Shown: in pieces, positions 17,385 through 25,046 of the stretch
Layout of the letters: every line of letters begins with the position of its first letter
Position numbering within the stretch: the stretch's first letter is position 1
Assembly: GCA_017524595.1 (NCBI GenBank)
Contig: JAFXVI010000098.1
Coordinates: forward strand, 1-35,332
From: Lachnospiraceae bacterium
Lineage (GTDB): Bacteria > Bacillota > Clostridia > Lachnospirales > Lachnospiraceae
Direction of reading: 5' to 3'
DNA length: 35,332 bases
Program-made: the position numbers and the translations under genes
The notes under the pieces: generated by a model
The model's input: the letters and a program-made list of their open reading frames with translations, nothing else
What the model was told of the DNA's origin: nothing
Databases searched by the model: none

Positions 17385-17401
17385 AGTAAATACTGTTTAC
17401 T
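17385..17401. promoter_or_regulatory. Palindrome AGTAAA-N5-TTTACT at the end of the DUF4867 gene
   Basis: This 6-5-6 palindrome overlaps the DUF4867 stop codon in the 139-base gap before the isomerase gene. It shares the string TGTTTACT with the ROK operator region and the ABC-operon leader, so it may be a further weak operator. The remainder of the gap shows no convincing promoter. Confidence 0.3.
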
Positions 17402-18017
17402 CATCTACATTTAAGTTCTTGCCTATTAGTCCGTTAAACGCTCCGTCTATCTTCGCATCCGGATGTCCGATGAGCCATTTATTCCTTGCAAACAGCAGCT
17501 TATCTTCAGGTGTTGAATCTGCCTTAAAATCAAGATCAGTATTCGTTCCCTTCGGAAGCACTACAACAACCCTGAACTTATTCCCCTGATAATTGCAGGG
17601 TGCATAATGCAGCGTTGTTGCAAAGCACTCAACTGCTGTTCCCGCAGGCAGATGGAAAGCAACCATCTTCGATGTATCGTAGGTATAATCCTCGGTAACA
17701 TCAGCCTCGCTGCCCCAAATCATCACGCAGTCGGTAACGGCTACATTGATCTCGGAATCCCTGTGGTACTCAACTGCATTAAGCAATACATTATTTCCGT
17801 TACAGTAACCTATCTGGATAGGCATTCCTCCGTACAGGCTCTCGGCTATCTGCTTGTATTCAGGGCAGGCCTCAAGTTCCTTAACGGACGGTACATATAC
17901 TACATCATCAGGGCAGGGAGTATTCCCCATCTCCTTAATGATATTGGAAAAATCAATTCCCTCTATCACCCTTCCGTACTTCCTGAATTCAGGATCTTTA
18001 ACACTTAAAATCTTCAC
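17397..18017 (-). CDS. DUF4867-family protein
   Basis: A 206-residue cytoplasmic protein from the GTG at 18017, chosen because AAAGGAG lies seven bases upstream; a start nine codons earlier gives a very basic, unlikely leader (MRGRERRRT). I recognise it as DUF4867, a family often beside FucI-type isomerases and xylulokinases in Lachnospiraceae. Visible features are MPIQIGYCNGNN, a cupin-like EYHRDSEINVAV with His and Glu, and HYAPCNYQGNKFRVVVVLPKG. No signal peptide or membrane segment is seen. The cupin-like character and its place before the isomerase suggest a sugar-ring or sugar-lyxose/xylose conversion helper, or a ligand-binding protein, but no function is established. It is the first gene behind the operator at 18064-18082. 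Confidence 0.85.
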   Translation of the reverse strand: MKILSVKDPEFRKYGRVIEGIDFSNIIKEMGNTPCPDDVVYVPSVKELEACPEYKQIAESLYGGMPIQIGYCNGNNVLLNAVEYHRDSEINVAVTDCVMIWGSEADVTEDYTYDTSKMVAFHLPAGTAVECFATTLHYAPCNYQGNKFRVVVVLPKGTNTDLDFKADSTPEDKLLFARNKWLIGHPDAKIDGAFNGLIGKNLNVDE

Positions 18018-18063
18018 TGTCCTTCTCCTTTCCCGTCCCCTCAAGATGTTAAGATCATAATAA

Positions 18064-18082
18064 TAGTTTATTTACTAAACTA
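18064..18082. promoter_or_regulatory. ROK/XylR-type operator in front of DUF4867-isomerase operon
   Basis: A perfect palindrome TAGTTTA-TTTAC-TAAACTA lies directly downstream of the -10 of the leftward promoter, where a bound repressor would block transcription. It resembles XylR boxes (TTAGTTTGTTT and complement) of Firmicutes and shares GTTTA-N5-TAAAC with the site at 18187. Confidence 0.75.
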
Positions 18083-18087
18083 AATTT

Positions 18088-18117
18088 ATGCTAACACCTT
18101 TTATATCGGTTAGTCAA
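18088..18117 (-). promoter_or_regulatory. Promoter of the DUF4867-isomerase operon
   Basis: On the minus strand TTGACT (18112-18117) is 18 bases from TAGCAT (18088-18093). The -35 lies inside another inverted repeat, GTTAG-N6-CTAAC (18109-18124), and ATGCTAAC is repeated at 18088 and 18117, so a second regulator may bind here. Confidence 0.55.
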
Positions 18118-18186
18118 TGCTAACTATGCCTGTCCGGAAATATATTTCTGATCAGCCATAATAAATTAAAATAAAGCCTTCTCTAA

Positions 18187-18216
18187 TTTGTTTACTTATT
18201 AAACAAAGTATGCTAT
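18187..18216 (+). promoter_or_regulatory. Autoregulated promoter of the ROK gene with operator
   Basis: The perfect palindrome TTTGTTTA-CTTAT-TAAACAAA (18187-18207) covers the -35 (TTGTTT, 18188-18193) and most of the 17-base spacer before TGCTAT (18211-18216). A repressor bound here would exclude polymerase from its own gene. It has the same GTTTA-N5-TAAAC core as the site at 18064. Confidence 0.7.
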
Positions 18217-18248
18217 TCTAATCATATACTATTTTCAAGGAGTCATTA

Positions 18249-19412
18249 ATGGTAACCGGCAGCAAGGAAATGATAAGAGATATCAATTCCCATCTTGTTC
18301 TTGAAATGGTCCTTAACGAAGGACCTATCTCAAGGGCTTCCATTGCTGCGAAGCTCGGACTTACCAAGGCGACCATTTCAACTATAGTAACAGAGCTTAT
18401 GGATAAGCAGCTTATAAGGGAGATCGGTTCTGATGATACCTCTCTTGGCCGAAAGCCGATACTGCTCGAGTTCTGCCGGGAGAACGGACATATTCTGTCA
18501 ATAGACATGGGTGTTAACAGTATCAGCGCTTTTACTTCGGATCTTACCTGCAATGACTGCGGACTTAAGCAGTTCCCCAACAACTACAGCCGTGACAACA
18601 TAATCAGCGGACTTATATACATTATCAATTCATGTATCGAATCACTCCCCGAAACGCCTTTCGGCATTGCAGGGATTTCAATAGGGGTTCATGGAGTTAT
18701 TCATAACAATGAGATCACTTTCACTCCCTACTATGATTATGCCGGACTCCCGATAGCTGAAAAGTTAAGCGAACATTTCAGTGTACCTGTCCTTTTGGAG
18801 AATGAAGCCAATCTGTCAGTAATAGGTGAGAAATGCTTCTGCTACAACGTTCCAAACATGATAGGCGTAAGTGTCCATTCGGGTCTTGGCGTAGGTATCA
18901 TAATAGACAACAAGCTGTACACAGGCTACAACGGCAACGCCGGTGAGTTCGGACATACCATTATAAACGTTGACGGCATCAAATGTCCCTGCGGCAACAG
19001 CGGATGTATCGAGCAGTATGCATCCGAGCGCGCCATACTTAAAAGGTATGCCGAAGTAAGGCATATGTCCAAGCTTACGATTGATGAATTCATCGCCGCA
19101 TACAATTCAGGCGACACGATGGCAGCCGCCCTTGTGGATCAGTTCGTCAAATACATCTCTGTCGGGATCAATAACATACTAAATATCTTTAACCCCGACG
19201 TGATAGTTATAAACTCAAGCTTCACCATGTATATAAAGGATCTTCACGAACGCATCAAATCACAACTTAAAAACCGGATGAACGAGTACTGTACTCTCGT
19301 TCCATCCGGTCTTCAGGATATTTCTATATTACTCGGGGGCACCTGCCTTATCATCAAGGACTTCTTAGGTGTCGATTATTCAGCCCCGAACAGTGATTTC
19401 ATTGTAGGATAG
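18249..19412 (+). CDS. ROK-family transcriptional repressor (XylR/NagC type)
   Basis: A 387-residue sugar-responsive repressor. The N-terminal winged helix (about 10-80) has the recognition segment ISRASIAAKLGLTKATISTIV. The ROK domain follows with sugar-binding and zinc-binding elements: ENEANLSVIGE, GNAGEFGHTIIN and CPCGNSGCIEQYAS (zinc cysteines near 246-256). AAGGAG is six bases before the ATG. The gene diverges from DUF4867-isomerase and converges on xylB, overlapping it by 37 bases tail to tail. The two perfect palindromes in the divergent region fit autorepression and repression of the isomerase operon. Xylose or a xylose derivative is the probable inducer by context. Its coding sequence also contains, on the other strand, the terminator of the xylB operon (19269-19309). 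Confidence 0.94.
   Translation: MVTGSKEMIRDINSHLVLEMVLNEGPISRASIAAKLGLTKATISTIVTELMDKQLIREIGSDDTSLGRKPILLEFCRENGHILSIDMGVNSISAFTSDLTCNDCGLKQFPNNYSRDNIISGLIYIINSCIESLPETPFGIAGISIGVHGVIHNNEITFTPYYDYAGLPIAEKLSEHFSVPVLLENEANLSVIGEKCFCYNVPNMIGVSVHSGLGVGIIIDNKLYTGYNGNAGEFGHTIINVDGIKCPCGNSGCIEQYASERAILKRYAEVRHMSKLTIDEFIAAYNSGDTMAAALVDQFVKYISVGINNILNIFNPDVIVINSSFTMYIKDLHERIKSQLKNRMNEYCTLVPSGLQDISILLGGTCLIIKDFLGVDYSAPNSDFIVG
19269..19309 (-). terminator. Terminator of the xylB operon, embedded antisense in the ROK gene
   Basis: On the minus strand CCGGATG-G-AACGAG pairs with CTCGTTCATCCGG (13 base pairs, one bulged G, 9-base loop) and is followed by TTTTTAAG (19269-19273 are A on the plus strand). 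It begins 67 bases after the xylB stop at 19376. The same bases encode residues of the ROK C-terminus. Hairpin and U-tract are seen directly; termination is inferred. Confidence 0.75.
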
Positions 19413-20848
19413 AGCTTCTTGAAATACTGATAACGCTCCTCATACTTAGCTGTCAGTTCCTTGTCGGGCTTAACCACGTCAATGACCTTAACAAGCTTGT
19501 CCGCTGCTTCCTCAACAGTTGCATATTCGCCGCAGCCAACAGCCGCAAGGATCGCTCCGCCGTAACCCGGACCTTCTTCTGATTCAATAACCTCAACAGG
19601 AATACCAAGAACATTAGCCATCATCTTCTTCCAAAGGGGTGACTTTGCACCGCCTCCGCAGATCTTCGTGCTTTCTATCTTAATGCCCTGTGACTTTGCA
19701 ACCTCAAATGAATCCCTGATACCGAAGCATACGCCCTCAAGCACTGCCTGAGTCATATCGGCTCTTGTTGAATCCATGGTCATACCGATAAATACAGCTC
19801 TTGCGTCCGGATTGTTGTGAGGTGAACGCTCGCCCATAAGATAAGGCATGAAGTATACATGATTCTCACCGAGCTTGTCATCTGTGATAGGTGCCTGCTC
19901 CTTGCCAAAATCAGTCGTTCCGATGATATCCTCCATCCACCACTTGTTACATGAAGCAGCGCTGAGCATACATCCCATGAGATGGAAGTGTCCGTCTGAA
20001 TGAGCAAAAGCATGGAGCGCGTTCTTGTCATCAACAACGAAATCCTTACTGGAGATAAATATCGTTCCGCTGGTACCAAGTGAGATATTGCAGCGTCCGT
20101 CGCCTACAGTTCCTGTTCCTATGGCTGCTGCCGCATTATCGCCTGCGCCTGCGATTATCTTAACGTCCTTACTGAAGCCAAGTTCATCGGCAAGCTCCGG
20201 CTTGATAGTTCCTACTACCTCGTAGCTTTCGAATATCTTCGCAAGCTGCGATTCCTTTACGGAACATATCTCCATCATTTCCTTGCTCCAGCACTTATTC
20301 TTTACATCAAAGAGCAGCATACCAGATGCATCTGAAACATCTGTGCAGTGAACTCCTGACAGCTTGTATGCAAGATAGTCCTTCGGAAGCATGATCTTCT
20401 CTATCTTTGCAAAGTTCTCCGGTTCATTCTCTTTCATCCACAGGATCTTGGGTGCCGTAAAACCGGCAAATGCAATGTTGGCTGTATACTGTGACAGCTT
20501 GTCCTTACCTATTACATTGTTAAGGTACTCTGTCTCCTTACCGGTACGTCCGTCATTCCACAATATTGCCGGACGGATAACATTATCATCCTTGTCAAGA
20601 ACTACAAGACCGTGCATCTGACCACCAAAGCTGATGCCTGCGATCTTACTCTTATCGCACTCGCTTGTGAGCTCTTTAAGTCCTGCCATTGACTGTTCCC
20701 ACCAGTCTTCGGGCTTCTGCTCCGACCATCCCGGATGAGGGAAGCTTAACGGATACTCTTTGGAAACTATCTTCTCGATCTTACCGTTTCCATCCATCAG
20801 AAGCATCTTAACTGCACTTGTTCCTAAATCGATTCCTACGTATAACAT
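19376..20848 (-). CDS. xylB: Xylulokinase
   Basis: A cytoplasmic FGGY-family kinase of 490 residues that converts D-xylulose to D-xylulose 5-phosphate, the entry to the pentose phosphate or phosphoketolase route. Visible are the phosphate-1 motif YVGIDLGTSAVKMLLMDG at the N-terminus, GISFGGQMHGLV, GAGDNAAAAIGTG and the C-terminal ICGGGAKSPLWKKMMANVLG and SEEGPGYGGAILAA typical of XylB. Length is normal for the family. The ATG follows the GH3 stop by 11 bases with AGGAGG between, so it is the last gene of the ABC-GH3 operon. The 3' end overlaps the convergent ROK gene by 37 bases. Confidence 0.95.
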   Translation of the reverse strand: MLYVGIDLGTSAVKMLLMDGNGKIEKIVSKEYPLSFPHPGWSEQKPEDWWEQSMAGLKELTSECDKSKIAGISFGGQMHGLVVLDKDDNVIRPAILWNDGRTGKETEYLNNVIGKDKLSQYTANIAFAGFTAPKILWMKENEPENFAKIEKIMLPKDYLAYKLSGVHCTDVSDASGMLLFDVKNKCWSKEMMEICSVKESQLAKIFESYEVVGTIKPELADELGFSKDVKIIAGAGDNAAAAIGTGTVGDGRCNISLGTSGTIFISSKDFVVDDKNALHAFAHSDGHFHLMGCMLSAASCNKWWMEDIIGTTDFGKEQAPITDDKLGENHVYFMPYLMGERSPHNNPDARAVFIGMTMDSTRADMTQAVLEGVCFGIRDSFEVAKSQGIKIESTKICGGGAKSPLWKKMMANVLGIPVEVIESEEGPGYGGAILAAVGCGEYATVEEAADKLVKVIDVVKPDKELTAKYEERYQYFKKLYPTMKSLFGAE

Positions 20849-20859
20849 ACCTTCCTCCT

Positions 20860-23001
20860 TTACATAGTTACCTCAATCTTCACAGGCTCCACACCACACA
20901 GCTTCACACTACGTTCATCCGGCTGGCTCACACCCGCAAACAATGTGAAGCTCTTGCTGTCAAGAACCCTCTTGCCTTCTTCATCATATTCAAGAAAGCT
21001 CTTGCCTGAAACAGGCAGTATAACCTCTGCCTCTTCACCGGCATTTAAAGCTACTCTCTTAAATGCGCACAGGCTGTGGTTCCTTACCGCAAGTGAAGAT
21101 CCATTATCCTTTATATATATCTGAACAACCTCTTCTATATTACGGCTGCTCTCATTCTTTATAACGACTTTCACGTCTGCAGATACTGATTCTAATGCAG
21201 AAGCCTCAGAACCTGCTGCCTTAAGAGCCTGAGTATCTATCCCGGCTGACTTTACCGATACCTTTCCATAAGTAAGTCCAAATCCGAACGGATACTGGGC
21301 CTCATTCTCCATGTATCTGTAAGTCCTGCCCTTCATCGAATAATCCGTGAATTCAGGAAGCTCACTTAACGAATTATACAATGTTATCGGAAGCTTGCCT
21401 GACGGGGACTTCTTGCCAAACAGTATATCAGCAAACGCCTTGCCGCCCTCGGCACCCGGATACCATGCCTGGATTATGGCTTTCACATTGGCTGCCTCAT
21501 TCGCAAAAGAAAGATCCATTGCAGAACCGGTCATTACTGCAAGAACTATCGGCTTACCCGTGTTTATGACTGCCTTTGCAAGTTCCATCTGTGATTCCGG
21601 AAAATTAAGATCGACCTTATCACCCGAAGCATAGCTGTTGCCTGTATCTCCCTCTTCACCTTCAAGCGTTTCGTCAAGTCCGAGAACCAACACGACTATA
21701 TCCGAGTGTTCAGCCACTACCAAAGCCTCTGCTAACCGGTCATTCTTAACAGCAAGCGGCTCCACTCTGTCAAGATACAGGTGAGAACCCTGTGAATACA
21801 GAACTGTGGTATTTGCACCCACCTCATCCTGTATGCCCTCAAGTATCGTTGTATATCTTGACGCGGTTCCATGATAGTTGCCGATAAGTGCAACCCTGCT
21901 GTTAGCATCCGGCCCGATCACGCCTATCTTGTTAACCGCATTCTTATTAACAGGAAGAAAATCATCATTCTTAAGCAGTACCATAGCCTTACCGGCTACT
22001 TCTACTGCATAATCCCTGTGTTCCTTACACTCTACTTTTTCATAAGGAATGCTGTCATACTCGCTTCCGTCAAACAGTCCCAGCATAAACCTGGTCGTAT
22101 ACAGATGTATGCAGGCTTTCGTGATATCCTCTTCTGTCACAAGGCCGTCATTATAGGCCTTAAGCAGATGGATATAGGTATTGCCGCAGTTAACATCGCA
22201 TCCTTTCTTAAGAGCCAGTGCAGCTGACTCCTCTATCGTCGCGGTTACCATATGATGTTCGTGGAAATCCCTTATGGCCCAGCAGTCTGAAACATAGTGA
22301 CCTTCAAATCCCCATTCGCCCCTTAATATATCTTCCATTAGTTCCGTATGAGCGCAGCACGGTTCACCGTTCGTCCTGTTGTATGCTCCCATGACCGCCT
22401 CAACTTTGGCTTCCTTTACGCATTCCTCGAAAGCGGGAAGATATGTCTCATGCATATCCTTCTTACTTGCCTTGGCGTCAAATTCATGCCTTATGGCTTC
22501 CGGACCCGAATGCACAGCGAAATGCTTGGCACAGGCAGCAGTCCTCAAACATTCTCCATCGCCCTGAAGCCCCCTGACATAAGCAGCTCCAAGCTTCGAT
22601 GTAAGGTACGGATCTTCGCCCAAAGTCTCATGTCCGCGTCCCCATCTGGGATCACGGAAGATATTCACATTGGGAGACCACATCGTAAGTCCCTTGTAGA
22701 TATCCCTGTCACCATGCTCAGATACCGCATTATACTTTGCTCTTGCTTCTGTCGATACCATCTCGCCAACCTTCTTAACCATCTCATCATCAAAGGTTGC
22801 CGCCATTGCGATCGCCTGCGGAAATACGGTTGCCTGACCTGCTCTGGCTACTCCGTGCAGGGCTTCATTCCACCAGTTGTATGCCGGAATGCTCAGCCTG
22901 TCTATAGACGGAGAATCATATCTTAACTGGCTCGCCTTCTCCTCAAGTGTCATCATCCCTACCAGTGTTTCTGCTTTCTTTCTTGCTTCGTCTCGTGTCA
23001 T
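20860..23001 (-). CDS. Glycoside hydrolase family 3 (beta-xylosidase/beta-glucosidase type)
   Basis: A cytoplasmic GH3 enzyme of 713 residues without signal peptide, expected to cleave imported xylo-oligosaccharides or related glycosides from the non-reducing end. The nucleophile is Asp239 in GHYVSDCWAI; other marks are PNVNIFRDPRWGRGHETLGEDP, AKHFAVHSGPE (Lys159-His160) and a C-terminal fibronectin-III-like domain. I place the start at the ATG 23001, with AAGGA five bases upstream, and not nine codons earlier, because that longer start lies inside the REP-like repeat. It stands between two permease genes and xylulokinase, which favours xylosidase activity; arabinofuranosidase or glucosidase remains possible within GH3. 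Confidence 0.93.
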   Translation of the reverse strand: MTRDEARKKAETLVGMMTLEEKASQLRYDSPSIDRLSIPAYNWWNEALHGVARAGQATVFPQAIAMAATFDDEMVKKVGEMVSTEARAKYNAVSEHGDRDIYKGLTMWSPNVNIFRDPRWGRGHETLGEDPYLTSKLGAAYVRGLQGDGECLRTAACAKHFAVHSGPEAIRHEFDAKASKKDMHETYLPAFEECVKEAKVEAVMGAYNRTNGEPCCAHTELMEDILRGEWGFEGHYVSDCWAIRDFHEHHMVTATIEESAALALKKGCDVNCGNTYIHLLKAYNDGLVTEEDITKACIHLYTTRFMLGLFDGSEYDSIPYEKVECKEHRDYAVEVAGKAMVLLKNDDFLPVNKNAVNKIGVIGPDANSRVALIGNYHGTASRYTTILEGIQDEVGANTTVLYSQGSHLYLDRVEPLAVKNDRLAEALVVAEHSDIVVLVLGLDETLEGEEGDTGNSYASGDKVDLNFPESQMELAKAVINTGKPIVLAVMTGSAMDLSFANEAANVKAIIQAWYPGAEGGKAFADILFGKKSPSGKLPITLYNSLSELPEFTDYSMKGRTYRYMENEAQYPFGFGLTYGKVSVKSAGIDTQALKAAGSEASALESVSADVKVVIKNESSRNIEEVVQIYIKDNGSSLAVRNHSLCAFKRVALNAGEEAEVILPVSGKSFLEYDEEGKRVLDSKSFTLFAGVSQPDERSVKLCGVEPVKIEVTM

Positions 23002-23020
23002 ATTATTCCTTTCTTCTCTT

Positions 23021-23125
23021 TGGGACACGGGGACGGTTCTTTTGTCCCACTATATTATTCCCAAAGACGATAAACATCACACCCGGTGTGACATGGTGGG
23101 ACAAAAGAACCGTCCCCGTGTCCCA
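23021..23125. repeat. REP-like inverted repeat element, copy 2, between permease and GH3 genes
   Basis: Perfect 30-base arms (23021-23050 and 23096-23125) with the same GGGGACGGTTCTTTTGTCC core as the element at 14055. The 45-base centre has its own hairpin (TCACAC/GTGTGA). The right edge is one base from the permease stop codon (23127-23129) and the left edge is 20 bases before the GH3 start. As RNA it would form a long hairpin in the middle of the operon, which could protect upstream mRNA or reduce GH3 and xylB expression. Confidence 0.92.
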
Positions 23126-23126
23126 T

Positions 23127-23987
23127 TTATCCTTTGACAGCTCCTGCCGTAAGACCTTCTACTATCTGGTTTGCAAATACACAGTATACGATGATCGTCG
23201 GAATGACCGCTATGACTATGGCTGCAAACATCTGACAATAATTTGTATGATACGGTCCGACAAACTTCGTAAGCGAAACCGGAAGCGTCTTCTTGGCTTC
23301 CTTGGAAATAAATACCATCGCAAGAAGGAGCTCATTCCAGTTACCTACGAATGACATAAGTCCCGTAACCATAAAGCCTGTCTTTGCAAGGGGAATACCC
23401 ACTGTCGTAAACATCCTGTATACGGAACAGCCGTCGATACATGCCGATTCAAACAGCTCATCAGGTATACCTTCAAAAAATCCCGCCATGATATAGATCG
23501 TGATAGGCAGTGAAAAAGTAATATATGGAATGATTATACCGATAAGCGTATTACTGAGCTTTAATGATGAAAACTGTACGAACAGCGGAATAAGCACGCA
23601 ATGTACCGGGATCATCATTCCTATCATGAAATATGTAAGTACAAGCTTACTTAACTTCCAGCGCATCCTTGCGATCGCAAATGCCGCCATGGCTCCGAAA
23701 ATCATTGAGAAAAGAAGCGTTATCGAGCAGACGATGAACGAATTAAGCGTTGCTGTTCCGAGATGTCCCATCGTCCACGCGAAACTGTAGTTCTCAAACA
23801 TAGGTCTTGCAGGAAGTTCCCATGGTGAGATCATAAGTACTGCGTCATCCTTTAGTGAAGTGATCACAACCCATGCAAGAGGCAACAGATAGATGATCGC
23901 AAGTAAAATAAGAAATGCATATATAAATCCGTGTATGACTTTTGTTCTATGGTTAGCTACCGAAATGGTTTCTGTTTTAGCACTCAT
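23127..23987 (-). CDS. CUT1 carbohydrate ABC transporter permease (MalG-like)
   Basis: A 286-residue inner-membrane protein with about six helices. The EAA loop that contacts the ATPase is seen as ESACIDGCSVYRMFTTVGIPLAKTG, and the last residues (NQIVEGLTAGAVKG) are the standard C-terminus of this family. The GGGGGA ribosome site is seven bases before the ATG. It forms the channel with the preceding permease for import of an oligosaccharide bound by the lipoprotein at 25047. No ATPase gene is in this operon; CUT1 systems often share one MsmX-type ATPase encoded elsewhere. The stop codon abuts the REP-like element. Confidence 0.94.
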   Translation of the reverse strand: MSAKTETISVANHRTKVIHGFIYAFLILLAIIYLLPLAWVVITSLKDDAVLMISPWELPARPMFENYSFAWTMGHLGTATLNSFIVCSITLLFSMIFGAMAAFAIARMRWKLSKLVLTYFMIGMMIPVHCVLIPLFVQFSSLKLSNTLIGIIIPYITFSLPITIYIMAGFFEGIPDELFESACIDGCSVYRMFTTVGIPLAKTGFMVTGLMSFVGNWNELLLAMVFISKEAKKTLPVSLTKFVGPYHTNYCQMFAAIVIAVIPTIIVYCVFANQIVEGLTAGAVKG

Positions 23988-24008
23988 ATTTTCTTCCCCC
24001 TTACGATA

Positions 24009-24911
24009 TTAGGTATAACTTTCTACCTTGACGAACTTGTTTATGAGCAAAGTCACCACAAGGCACATCACAAGCAGTACCACGCCAATGGCACATCCGT
24101 AACCCAGCTTGTTGAACTTGAACGCCTGCGTATACATGTGGGTTGCAAGAACATGAGCCTTGTCTCCCAAAAATCCCTCGGGGATCATATTATATACAAG
24201 ATCGAAAAACTTGAGTGAACCGATGGCATTAAGCGACATGGCCGTTGCTATCATCGGACGTATGAGTGGAAGTGTGATCTTGAAAAATGCCTGTGATTTG
24301 GTACATCCATCTATGGCTGCCGCTTCGTATATATCACTGCTTATACCGGAGATCTGCGCCATATAAAGCATCATCGACTGCCCGACATACTGCCACAGAG
24401 CCACAAACGAAATGACTATTATCGGAAGTATGATGAATCCTTCGGTGTTAAACAGCCATTGCGGACCTTCGGTACAGTCGGCTATCCATCCGAAACTGGC
24501 CATCATCTGATTGATACCTAACTTCGGCGTGAAAATGAACATCCACAGAAGACCCAGGGCTGCCGAAGAAAGCACACAGGGCAGATAATATATGTTCTTG
24601 AAAAGGTTACGTCCGGCTCTGATGTTTGTCAGCAGAGCCGCAAGAAACAGTCCCATAATGAACTGCGTGATGATCGAGAAGACCATAAAGAAAATGGAAT
24701 TCTTAAGAGCCGCCCTCATCGCCCTGTCCTTGGTAAACAGCTTAACGTAATTGTCAACTCCGGTGAACTTGATGGGATGCAGTGTTTTGTAATTACAGAA
24801 AGAGTAATACACCGCCTTACAGATAGGAATCAGCAGAACCAGCGTGAACAGAATGAACGCCGGAGCGATAAACATGATTATCGCCTTCTTGTTTCGTAAC
24901 AGTTTGTCCAT
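24009..24911 (-). CDS. CUT1 carbohydrate ABC transporter permease (MalF/UgpA-like)
   Basis: A 300-residue inner-membrane permease from the ATG at 24911 (MDKLLRNKKAIIMFIAPAFI), chosen because GGGAGGG lies six bases upstream; a start 16 codons earlier gives an atypical leader. Six helices are predicted by hydrophobicity, and the EAA loop appears as YEAAAIDGCTKSQAFFKITLPLIRP. It pairs with the MalG-like permease 21 bases downstream. Between it and the binding-protein gene are two hairpins that should reduce permease relative to binding protein. Confidence 0.94.
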   Translation of the reverse strand: MDKLLRNKKAIIMFIAPAFILFTLVLLIPICKAVYYSFCNYKTLHPIKFTGVDNYVKLFTKDRAMRAALKNSIFFMVFSIITQFIMGLFLAALLTNIRAGRNLFKNIYYLPCVLSSAALGLLWMFIFTPKLGINQMMASFGWIADCTEGPQWLFNTEGFIILPIIVISFVALWQYVGQSMMLYMAQISGISSDIYEAAAIDGCTKSQAFFKITLPLIRPMIATAMSLNAIGSLKFFDLVYNMIPEGFLGDKAHVLATHMYTQAFKFNKLGYGCAIGVVLLVMCLVVTLLINKFVKVESYT

Positions 24912-24937
24912 ACATAACCCTCCCTTTATGATATTTC

Positions 24938-25011
24938 TGACCTTTATATAAGGTACCATTCCGTCAAATGATCCCCTATATAAAGGTCAGCACCTGAAAT
25001 GCCAGGTGCTG
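24938..25011 (-). repeat. Two intercistronic hairpins between binding-protein and permease genes
   Basis: The first on the transcript is CAGCACCTG with its complement (25003-25011 and 24988-24996; 9 pairs, 6-base loop). The second pairs 24974-24989 with 24938-24953 (16 bases, one mismatch). They share two bases, so full formation of both is exclusive. A partial terminator or mRNA-stabilising role after the highly expressed binding protein is inferred; the U-tract after the first stem is poor. Confidence 0.65.
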
Positions 25012-25046
25012 GCCTTATTAACAACGTTCAGCTAAGATCTGATATC

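Noticed and set aside
22999-23028. A longer GH3 start nine codons upstream of 23001
   Set aside because: It would begin inside the REP-like repeat and has no suitable ribosome site, whereas the ATG at 23001 has AAGGA at proper distance and the normal family N-terminus.
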